A stretch of DNA of 64,000 nucleotides from Nectonema munidae (lineage: Eukaryota; Nematomorpha; Nectonematoida; Nectonematidae). The stretch lies in assembly GCA_030549495.1 (NCBI GenBank), contig JAUIRK010000036.1, forward strand, positions 124,001 to 188,000, read 5' to 3'. Made by a program: the position numbers and the translations under genes. Below the pieces are notes generated by a model. That model saw only the letters and a list, made by a program, of their open reading frames with translations, did not search any database and was not told the DNA's origin. Below, piece after piece: positions 17,642-29,600 of the stretch (within the stretch, counting starts at the first letter, position 1; the number at the start of each line of letters is the position of its first letter).

Positions 17642-20600
17642 ATGCCACAACAAGCGCTAAGCAAAAATAAAAAGACAACAGAAAAGTTGACGAGAATAGC
17701 GATTGTGAACAAAGACAAATGCAAACCTAAAAAATGTCGGCAAGAGTGTAAGCGCGTTTGTCCTGTCAATCAAATGGGTAGGCGATTTTTGTGTTCACTT
17801 TTTTTTGTTTTACATATTCCTTCTTGCATTCATATTCTCAGGCAAGATTTGCATCGAAGTCACTCCCACATCCAAAATTTCAGCCATTTCAGAAACCCTT
17901 TGCATCGGTTGCGGCATTTGTTCCAAAAAGTGTCCATTTGAAGCCATCTCCATCATTAATTTACCCAGCAATTTAGAAAAAGATACCACACATCGTTATG
18001 GTGTCAATTCCTTCAAGCTACATAGGTATGTGATGTTTGCTTTTTTCTTTTTCATTTTAAGGTCAAATCCATATTTAACCCATTTCATTCCAAGAAAAGC
18101 AAACGGCATTGAGTAATTTGATACAAAAGTAGATTAACCCTTTGAGGACCAGTGTTACACCGGTGTTCCATACAATGAAAGTCGTCTACAATAAGTATAT
18201 AAAATTCCATTGAAAAAAGCACATGATTCGTCTTAAAATTCTGTTCTGCAAAGGGCTGACCTTTTAAAACCGCGGTGTTTTTGAAAACTAACGGACGATT
18301 TTTATTTATGTAACACTAGTGTCCATCTTTCTCTGAAAGAGGTGAAATCAAAAAATCGTCTTCTTCAATTTAAATATTCGATGTGATGAAATGGGCTAAA
18401 AGTAATTCTCTTGACGAATGTGCCTAAAAGATTTTATGAGATCGTAATTGAGATTAAGGAAATCAGACATTGGTAATTAATATCATTTGGTGTTTTTGTT
18501 GATAAGTTTTTTTTTCCATGTATGGCGACTTTTGGATCACTCTGTAGGAACCAAAAACTCTGTTGCAATCTTCTGACAAGACTGGTTTTATATACTGTTA
18601 ATTTATGATGTAATCTATCCCTTGCCGTTTATAGACTGCCAATGCCTCGTCCTGGCGAAGTTTTGGGTCTCGTTGGAACGAATGGTATCGGCAAGTCAAC
18701 AGCCCTGAAAATTTTAGCCGGTCGACAAAAGCCGAATCTCGGAAAATACGACGTTAACAAATCTCTTAATGCGCATCTCTAAACACTAAGAACACTTTTT
18801 GTTTAGAATCCACCTGATTGGTCCGAAATTTTGCAGTATTTTCGCGGCTCCACTCTCCAAAGTTACTTCACTAAAGTTCTTGAGGACGATTTAAAATCTG
18901 CGATTAAGCCTCAATATGTAGACATGATTCCTAAAGCAGTTGACGTATGATTTACTTTCATTGTTTATACTAGAGTGGGAAAACACTCATTTCTTGTTTG
19001 AGTCGTGAGTAAGGTTGGTTGATGCTTGGCTTCGAAACCATAAGATCTTCGCTTCGATCCAGCATCAACCCTTCTTTGCTTTTACTTCAACACAAAATTT
19101 GAAATTGTTCCTTTCAATAAGGTACCTTTACCTTTGTGAAACAGGATATATGTTTCTATACTTCGCTCGGTTGATTGCTTCCACCAAATTGTTTCCTCAT
19201 CTCATTTTATTCTGCTTTCGATGTCTTGAAAGTACAAATATTGTCATTTAATAGTTCCAACTTTTAAATACAGTTTATTGTAACTTCTATTTTATTTATC
19301 CAGTTTCTAAGATGAGTTAACTTGTGCTGTTAAATTTTGCCTCTGTTACAACTTTACTTTTTTTGGTGTTTAAAGAAAAAGCAATAGATGATTAAGGAAA
19401 CATATATTTTTGATATCATTTGGAAATGAGATATATTTTCTCAAAAAGGCAGGTAAAGCATCTAAGTTCTGAGAAGCTATCGAAACAATTTTAAGTTTGG
19501 TATAACTTATAAAATTGTTTTTGTTTTTTTTTCATTTCAATTCATTTCCGAAACAAAAAATACTTCCCAATTTTAGATATTAGTTCTGTTTCACTTCTCA
19601 TTTTTTAATTGCGCAAAAACCTTTTTGATCAGTTGTTTAACTTGGAGTGCTTAGCGCAGTGAGATAACAGCATTTGAAGAGGTAAAGGTACCGCGGGATG
19701 TTTTCATCGAAAAGGCACAATTGCGCTACTATATCGAACTATGACGAAAGTAGGCTTGATGCGGGATCGAACCCAACACCTTGAGTTATCGAAACCCAGT
19801 ATCTAACCAACCTTACTAATGACGCTATTAGAAATAGTAGTTAGAACAGATTTCATAATCTGCTTATTTACGTATGCTATTTTTGATCTTTTGATAATAC
19901 GGTTGAACTTTGAATATTCACTTTAGGGAACTGTGAAGGATTTGCTGAATAAAAAGAATACTTTGAAGAATATGGAAAGTGTTTGCGATATTCTTGACTT
20001 GAATCACGTCCTTGACCGAAAAATAAGCGAGTTATCTGGGGGAGAACTGCAGAGGTTTGCTACAGCAGTTGCTTGCGTCCAAGATGCCGATATCTACATG
20101 TTTGACGAACCTTCTTCGTATTTAGACGTAAAGCAGCGCTTGAACTCCGCCATCATGATTCGAAACTGTCTTGCTTCAAATAAGTACTTTTATATTTGCG
20201 ATCACTTTACCGAAGTTATAATTAAAAAATTTTTATCACCGCTTTCGGGTCAACAGTGATTCTCAGAATAAAAATAATCGCGAAAAGCTGACGAAAATTT
20301 GAATTGGTTTTCCTTTGAAGTGGTGTTTGAGAAGACGTTTACAGGTTTTATTTTTTTGAAGTAATAACAAAAATTGGAATAAAGTTAGCACAATTCAAAT
20401 TTTTTCCAATCATGCATGTTTTTTGATAAAACGTGCTTGCTTTAAGATCGGCTTTTGAATTATGCAACAAGTGAAGCATATTTATAGTAGACAAATTTAC
20501 TCTCTCACTCTCGCATCTTCAATTTTGTTTAGATATGACAAATCTATTGGATTTTTAAAAAAAAACTATCTTCAGAGTCTCAATTTCTGTTTTATTTTGA

Positions 20601-23600
20601 TTTTAAAGTTGCTCATCTTACGATCCAATTAGCCAAAAAAATAATTTTCACCCAAACCTGAATCATAAATTTCTCATTTCATGCTCAAATGAAAAATGAA
20701 ATGCCTCAAGAGAATTCAATGATACAACTTTAAAGCGATTGTTTACAGTTTTTGAAGCCTCCACTTTTTAAAACTTATGTCCAGTCTTGATAAAATGCTT
20801 TATGGACACATTTAATAATTACAACTTTTTATCTGTATGGATCTTTTTTTAATTTGCCATCAAATATGATAAACATCATTCATTGGTAAGCAAGATTTCT
20901 CAACCCATGTTTAGATCGCTCACTGAAATTCTAAAAAAATTATATGAAGTTAAAAATCTGCAAAAAATCGTAAACCCTTTATTGGATTTGAGTTCAATAA
21001 ACTTCTACTAAATGTTTTCTTCTAGAAATCCTATTTTACAAGAAAAATGATTTACCACGCATTCTTCCATCTTGACTTCAGACAAATCCTTTACTAAACA
21101 GATTGCCTCTCAATTCCATTTTGGCACACGGTTAAGAAATCCTGGGTTTGTGCATGTTTATAACGAGGGCTGGGGAATCTGAGGCAAAAGAACGGACGCT
21201 GATTCCTATATTTTATTGGATACCGACTCCAACTCTCCAGTCCTGTTTATAACCAAGCATGTTGATATTATGCTCATTATCAACTCTGCTGTTGTAAAAA
21301 ATCTCATAGAAGTCTTAGACTCCATTATAGAAGACTATGTGTATTGAGTTGATTATTATCTGCTGAATCATTATATGTTCTTGTCATTTTTTTATTTTCA
21401 TGTATTCCATCCTTATTTTGAAATGATGCTAAGATATGCACTGACTGTCTGGTTTAGTTACCTAATAGAGCGAGTAGAATTTGTGATGTTTTCAATGTGA
21501 CAATTAGAATCAAAGTTTTGACACTAAAATGAGACACCAAGACGTAATTTTTCAAAAATATTCCAATGATCACACGAAGTAAGGCAAGAATCCATTTTTC
21601 AGCTGAGACAAACACGAATCAAATCCAAGACATTTGAGCTAAGGAATTAAGAGATTCACAACATTTTAAGGCAGTGTTGCTGAAAAGTCATGAATAAAAC
21701 TTAAAATAGGTTAAAAAAAGAAGTAGAAAACAGTAGAACTTTTATTCAATTGAATTTTATGTCAATAAACTTTCGACCACGCGGATCATTTTCTTCAGAT
21801 CAAGTTCTACCGTTATGAGAAAGGCAATCAAGGAGCAGGCGATAAAGAAGGAGAAAATAATATCCTATTTATCCTCTCTGCTCTTTGTTTTCCTTCTTGT
21901 AGTTCCTCAATATTACATTTAAATGTAATTTATGTTTTTGAAAAATATGAAATTTTGTTGTTATTTTAACAGTCAAAAAGTCAAATAAGAGTTCTTAAAA
22001 AAACATCCTACAAGGATAATGATTATGGTTTTCTAGACGTCTGATTTTAAAACTACTTGATATTCGATCGAATCAACAATCACACCGAATTGCTCATATT
22101 TCGAATGCCATCTTTACCTTTAGTATTTTTTGGGCTTAGTTCACTCTTGACAATTACGAGCACCCTTGATTACTTCGTGTCAAAATTTATTGGCTGCAGC
22201 AAATATTTTTCAATATAAATTTACTCCTGGACAAAAACTTTCTAAGCAACCCGGAATCAACCAAGTTAAGAGGTGTGTGGGGTAGGTCTTCAACGCCGTA
22301 ACCAGTAGTATGTCGCTTCTTCTTTATTTCATACAGCAACTCAATGTGTCATCTTTAGAACAAAATTGATATTCATTATCAATTTAAAAGCTCGCCAGGA
22401 CAAAGACCTGCTCATTAGAGTTAATGGATGATGATGATGATGATGATGATTATTTGTATATTAAAAATCATTATCAGCAAATCAAAGCATGAAACTTAAT
22501 TTCCGGCATTAGTACACAAAATGAACATGACATAACTTATCATCACAAAGTAAGGCGTATAAACCAATATGCATAAATATATATTGTAAGAACTGCAAAG
22601 AATTTCAACAAAAAGCTATACCTTTTATCAATTTTTGGCGCGAATATGGCAATTACTTCTGCATCTATCTTCTACTGCTTTTTAAATCTTGAAAATCATT
22701 GACGTTAGCGGTATTTGTAGGGATGCGATGTTTCCTTTTGAATTGAGAGATTTGATTAATGATTTTATAATTTTTTTCAGATACGTCATTGCTGTTGAAC
22801 ACGACTTGTCTGTTCTAGATTATCTGTCAGATTTTATTTGCGTTCTTTATGGCATTCCTACTGCGTATGGAGTTGTTACGAAGCCATTTAGTGTACGCGA
22901 AGGTTTGCCCACGTTTCTTTACTTTCTTCGCTGTGTTCGCCATTTATTCTTGTTTTTGTTCTTCAGTGTACAGTTATTTGCTTCAAGCATGCTCTTAATC
23001 ATATTTCATCATCTTAACTTTACTTTCATAAATTTTTCTATTACCAGGAATCAATCATTTTTTGGACGGCTATATCCCCACTGAAAATCTTCGTTTTCGA
23101 GAGGAATCCCTAAGCTTTAAAGTTTCAGAAAATGCAAAGGAAGATGTTCATCGTGTTCGCCATCACTCATATGATAACATGAAGAAATCTCTCGGAAGTA
23201 ATCTTATTTTATCGGATTACGGATTTTAAAAAAAAACTAAATAGGAATTACCAAAGTCATCTGCTTTGTTTGGTCCTAAGTGCGTTAAATATAAACATCT
23301 CTCTTCTGCTTCTATCCAAATCCTTTTTTACATAGCATTGAATAGAAATGCGATCTTTCTACATTTTATATACCTATTCTAATCTAATTGCATAGTTTCA
23401 TTTTAACGCTTTAAACACCAGTGTTATATCGGTATCCCTAGAAAAGAAAAGCGTGTCTCTTATTTGGTGAAACCACCTCCCTGAAAAATGTCCACAAAAG
23501 ACCCTCTTAAAAATAAACATAACGAGAAATTTAGATCTAACCACTATTGTGGAAACATACCAAATGTCATACTATAGGATTATCTCTGATTTCTTAATCC

Positions 23601-26600
23601 AAGCTTAAAAAAGCAAAATGTTGATCAATGGAGTCTTATGCTTTTATTTAACAATAGCAGCATGTATTTTACTTGACCGGGCATTTAACCGAAAATGTAC
23701 ATTTAATTTGACAATTTTTGCACGCTTTGCTTTACTTCCAGTAAATTTGTAATCTACAGCGTAATTTTTGTTTTCTTTTATTATTCTTAACGTATATGCA
23801 CAAAAATCCATTGGGCCAAATGTGCGGGTATACAAAGCCTTTAATTTTATTCAACTTTGTCTCATTAAATTTTAGTTAATAAAGTTTCTTTACACTCATT
23901 ATCCTTTAAACAGACTCCTTTTATCTGGAAGTAAAACCTGGAGGCTTTTCTGATTCAGAGATCATTGTACTCTTGGGTGAAAATGGAACCGGCAAGACAA
24001 CTTTGATCAGACTCCTAGCTGGAAATTTGAAACCAGATGAAGGATGTAATCCTTTTTATTTTCATTTGATATGACAAATATATATATTTTACATTACAAG
24101 CAAAAATGTTTAGGATTTGTAAAATTTGTATTTTTATAAAACGATCAAATTTTATTCAGAGAAATTATGATTTATTATTTTTTGACAAACACTAAAAAAT
24201 GATTAAAAATATTTCCTCTTTGACGACTTCTTGAAACTTTTATCAGGGTTATCGCGATATAACATCCAACAGTAATCCCCCATCATACTTGGATTCCACC
24301 TTCCTTTGTAGCTTTACTCCATTTTGCTTATATCTTGGTGAAGATGGGAGTGAAGAAAATGTATTTTTAGCGACATTCGACATTTCATGTCCTCATAGGA
24401 GGCAAGTAACTCATCAATGAGATTTTTGTAATTTGGAGAACGTGTGTTTCCCAAAAAACCACTGCAGACTGATTTAAATGCCTTCCAAGCCCTTAATTCT
24501 TTGTATTCCAGGAGCCCTTCAAAACATCCATCCTTAATAACTTCTCGAATCTGTGGCCCTACGAATATTCCTTCTTTCAGCTTTGCTGAGCTTAATTTTG
24601 GAAAAAGTTTTGCCAAGTGATCAAAAGCTGGGCTAGGCTTGTGAAGTGCTTTAACGAAGTTTTTCATCAGCCCCAACTTAATATGTAGGGGAGGTAAAAG
24701 AACTTTGTTCATATTAACAAGTGGAACTTCTTTTATACTGTAGTTTCCTGGTTGAAATGAAGTTCTTTCGCCCCAGTCCTTCTTTCTGTAGTGTTCAGAA
24801 ACCGCCCTGCTGTCCCAATGACAGAGAAAGCAACAATATTTGGTGAAGCCTGCCTGCATTCCCATTAAAAAGCCTATAACTTTAAAATCACCGCATAAGT
24901 TCCACTGATGTTGAGAATATTTAACTGCTTCAAGTAAAAGCTCCATGTTGTCATAAGATTCTTTCAAGTGAGTTGAGTAAGCAAGTGGGACACTAGAATA
25001 TTTATTACCGTTATGAAGTAATACAGCCTTCAGGCTTCTTTTGGAGGAGTCGATAAAAAGCCTCCATTCAGACGACTCATGCTGGAAACCCAAACAACCA
25101 AACAAGCCAGAAACATTTTTACAATAACATAAACGGTTTTCGCTTTCAAAAAAAGATGCAATTTCAAAATTTCTGCGTCTATATTTCGTGATGAGAACTT
25201 CTTTCTCTACTAAATTATTCTGTTTGAGCCTTGGAACCAATAACTCCGAGAGATCTTTTGTGAGATAAAGATCTCGAATCAAATCATTTACTTCCACCTG
25301 CGTAAAAGGCTTAGGTTGAGAATCAGATTCCCATAAACAAGGGGATTTACTTGATCTTCGAGAAGTTGAATCTTCAGATGTAATTTCCTCCTCCAATAAA
25401 AAATCATTTTTCTTTTCTGGTGGACAAGGTACAGTATAATCCTTAGAATATTGACAGGCCTAAGGGCTGATGGAATATCTGGATAATCAATTTTCCTCCT
25501 GGAGGCATGTTTGAAACCCTTTATTTTGGTAAACAAAAATAGCAGTCGTTATCATGATTCGTCGGAACCCTCCATATCATTGGTACAGCGAACTTGAATG
25601 AAGATTTTCTACCATTGTACCAAGCAGTGAGGGCGTTATAACAAGACTTGCATGAAATATGTGGAGCCCACGATTTATCTTGATCACCAATTTTGCAATC
25701 AAAATAACTATGGTATGCTGCTTTTAGTAATGCGGTAATAGAACGGCGTTGTGAAACTTTTGTGAACTCGCCACAAATGTAACAAAAGGAGTTTACATCA
25801 TTGATACACTTTCTGTCATTTGAATTAGATGAAATCATTGAAATAAATAGACTTTAATTTTGAAAGACTTTTCAACTATAAAAAATCTAAAAAACAATTA
25901 AAAAATCAATATTCAACACAAAAAATTATAAACAAATTCAAAATAATATAACATAATTAAAATATTAAAATAGTTTTTTCAACAAACTCAGGAGTTTTGT
26001 AAGTTTATTTTGATTGGATTTAAAATAAATATAATATACTGTAGCAAATAAAGGCTAAAAATTGTATATAAAACTTTAATGTACGTTCAGACCTATATCT
26101 CTGAATTCTGATGAGTACCGTCAAAATAAATATCATAAATGAAATCAGTGTATCAAATTTGATTATTTTCACTATTTTTCATGCTTGCCTCAAATTTTTT
26201 GTTTTTTAGCGTAATTTTTAAAAGATCTTATTTATCGATTTTTTATGATAAATAAATCATTGAAAATCAATTAACAAACGATATTTTGACACTTGTTTAC
26301 CTCCCTCTTCCCACCTCTATGTTCTTTTAATCTCTATTTTTATAAAGTTTAGTTTATTTTGTTTAAGAGGAGAAAAACCAGGGGCGCACATCCGGGGGGC
26401 GACCGCCTCCAATGTGTTTTCAGGGGGGGGGGGGGCGAAAATGACCTTTGCCCCCCCCCCCCCCCCCAATAATTTTCTATAAGTAAGAGTTGCTGCTTGT
26501 TTAAAAAACATGTATGATGATCATGATATCTATGTATGAATCATGTATGAAGAATGGAGACTTTCGAATCAATCAAACATCACATGCCAAGCTGCTCTGA

Positions 26601-29600
26601 AATTCCTATCGAACATATTTTACAGACGATGCGTGAGATCTATATAATAATAATCCATTGCTTCAATATGCACACAATAAGTCAGCAATGTTTATCACAG
26701 TGTCTCCTCTTTATAGTATTTTTGAGCAAACACATGTTGATGATCCACTAGATTTTCTCATCTTCTGTCACAGTTATTCTATTTCTCTTTCTGTCTCCTC
26801 TGTTTTTCTCTTCCGCTTTCTCTGCTAAAACTCAATCATTCACTCAAGCTCTCTTCTTCATCCAAGCCCTCTTCTCTTGTTAAGCCTTCCTATCGTATTC
26901 AGTTCTCTTCTCTCCAGTGACGTAGCTAGGCTGGGGCATGAGGGGCCGTGCCCACACTCCTATGTACCGCGCCCCATGCAACTTATGCGATATCAGTTTT
27001 TGAAAATTTCTCCAATGAAAGGATCAAGAAAGTATACAAAATGTTGCTCACGTTTTTTGTATTAAAATTGTGCCCCCCCCCCCCCCCCCCATTAACTTTT
27101 TTCTGGTTACACCACTGCTTCTATCTAATTTGCATTTAGAGTTAAATTAAAATAGTTTCCAATTGTTACAATTTTATATCAATGAATATTGTTAGACTCG
27201 CGCTAAGAATTTTTTTCAACAAAGGTCATTTAATCTTTATCACTACGTTTGTTACATTTGAAAACTTTTATTTTTTCGAGTCAAGAAATTTTTTTAATAG
27301 CTATTTGGGAATGAATATTTTGACTAGCTATTCGGGTTAAAAGCAAGAATACTCTATTTTCTTAATATTTGAGGAGAGATATCTTTTATAATGTTCGATT
27401 GTTAAATTTTATAAGTAACACTGTACATAATCAAATACCTTTTTTAAAGAAAATTTGTTGATTATTATAGTAAAAATATAATATCGAAACAAAACGTTTC
27501 AGTTGTTAAAAATGTACTTAATCTATTATTTATGACAGCTGTCAGAATTTTATTTGTAGACAAATATTCAAAAAAACGCAATGGTTTTCTTTTCTCGTAT
27601 ACTTTGATTTATGTTAGTTTGGTCCTCGGACATTTCGCTCCATTATTTTCATAAGACAGTTCGTCCCATGGACAATTCGCCCCATTATTTTCATAAGGCA
27701 TTTTGTTTCATGGAGAATTCGCCCCGTTATTTTCATAAGATATTTTGTCTCATGGACAATTCTAAAAAATTAAGAGATAAAATGATTAATTTGAAATAAT
27801 TTAATAGAGATAAAATAAACAAGAATATAAAATTTTTTCATAATTTTACACATTTAATAAGCAAAGATGGATGAAACAAATAACCTATGAGACAATTTGT
27901 TTAGGGGGCAAATTGTTTTTGGGGCGAAATGTCTATCGACCGTTAGATTAAATAATTAATTTTTAATAATAATTTTTAATAAACTCTAAATCTTTATGCC
28001 TCCTATTATTTTGAAATTATTCTGATAACAGACGGTCCCATTTTAAAATAGTGAAAATTGCTTTATTAGTTTATTTTCTTTCCTTTCTCTCTTATGTTAA
28101 TTATGTAGCAAAAATTTTCAATTTTAAGTAAAAGGTAAGGTACAGCGGGTGTATTTTTGTTGACAAGGCACTGATGTACCGCTTATGTCAAACTATGAAC
28201 AAATTCGTATCGATGAGAAATCGAATCTAGAGGCTTCCGTGCTAAGTCCATCATCTCAACCAACCTGCCATGCCACCCATAGAGTATGCTGTAGGGGGGT
28301 ACGTCAAATTAGTTTCCAAAAACTTAAGTTCTACCCTAAAATTTTTTAGTTTTTGTTGAAGCTCTATAACTTTTTCTGATAAACTTTTTTTCCTTAAAAT
28401 TTATTATAAAAGGCAAATCATTGCAAAATGTTAAAAGTTATTTTACTTTTTGTGGCTTGTATCAATTTAGCTTTTAAACTATTTTTGAATGATGCTGAGT
28501 AAAATGAAATTATGCGATCAACAAAAATAATTTTTTGTTTGAATAATTATAATTTCATTTTATACACTTGCCCCTGAGTCAATCACATTTTTTCATATAA
28601 ACATAGCAGGGTGTCTAGTAGACTCTTTGCCTTTAGACTACATTCACTCATATAAAACTATCTAACCTTCAGTTATTTGTTTTCTCTATGAATCAAATAT
28701 CCTTTCATCAATTCCTGTAATGTGCCTGGTAGACTGCTTCATTTTTCAAATGAAAAGCCTATTCCACCCCCTAACAATTTTGGATTTTTTTAAACTAGTG
28801 TATATTCTGCAAACTTAATTAAAATATTTTCGCTGGAAGTATAGTATTTAAATTCACAAATTTTGTAAAAAAAAATATAAAGTAGTTTATAAATTTAGGA
28901 CTTTAGGTATGCGCTGAATACACTCTATTTTAAAGGGTCGACAGACATTTTGCCCCATAGACAATTCGCCCCATAGATGATTCGCCCCTTAGATGATTCG
29001 CCCCTTAGATGATTCGCCCCATGGACAAATTGTCTCATAGGCTATTTGTTTCATCCATCTTTGTTTATTATATTTGTAAAATTATTAAAAAATTTTATAT
29101 TCTTGTTTATTTTATCTCTATTAAATTATTTCAAATTAATTATTTTATCTGTTAATTTTTTTTATCAATGATGAAAGTGAAGAAAAAGATAATTACGATG
29201 ATATTACAATTACAAGATATTAATTTTTATTTTGTTTAAAATTTTTAAATATTTGTTTCATTTATAAAAATAACTGCCTTTCAAAAAACTAAATAAAATT
29301 AAAATATAGCTATTTTTATTGAGATGAGTTGTGATATTAGGCAAAACGTTCATATGCCAAACCGTTTTACGAAAAATAGTCTTATGAAAAAAGCGTAAAA
29401 GAGTCTAAAAAAATTGAAAAAACGGTTTTATAAAACAATTATGCTAATTGATCTGCATAAATAGAGTAAATTGTCTATGGCAAGAATTGTATTATAAAAA
29501 TAGAGCAAATTTTGAATGGAAAGAATTGTCTTATAAAAATAGGACTGGAAGTTTTATAAAAATAATAGAGCGTATTCTCTTATAAAAACAATGGGGCAAA

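Larger units (their letters stand above)
26451..28292 (+). repeat. 1.4-kb interspersed repeat, copy 2 (with nested insertions)
   Basis: Matches 5341-6715 from the poly-C run and aataattttctataagtaag to cacccatagagtatgctgta. It is longer than copy 1 because it holds a 203-bp MITE and the complete foldback-like element 27621-27941. Confidence 0.8.
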
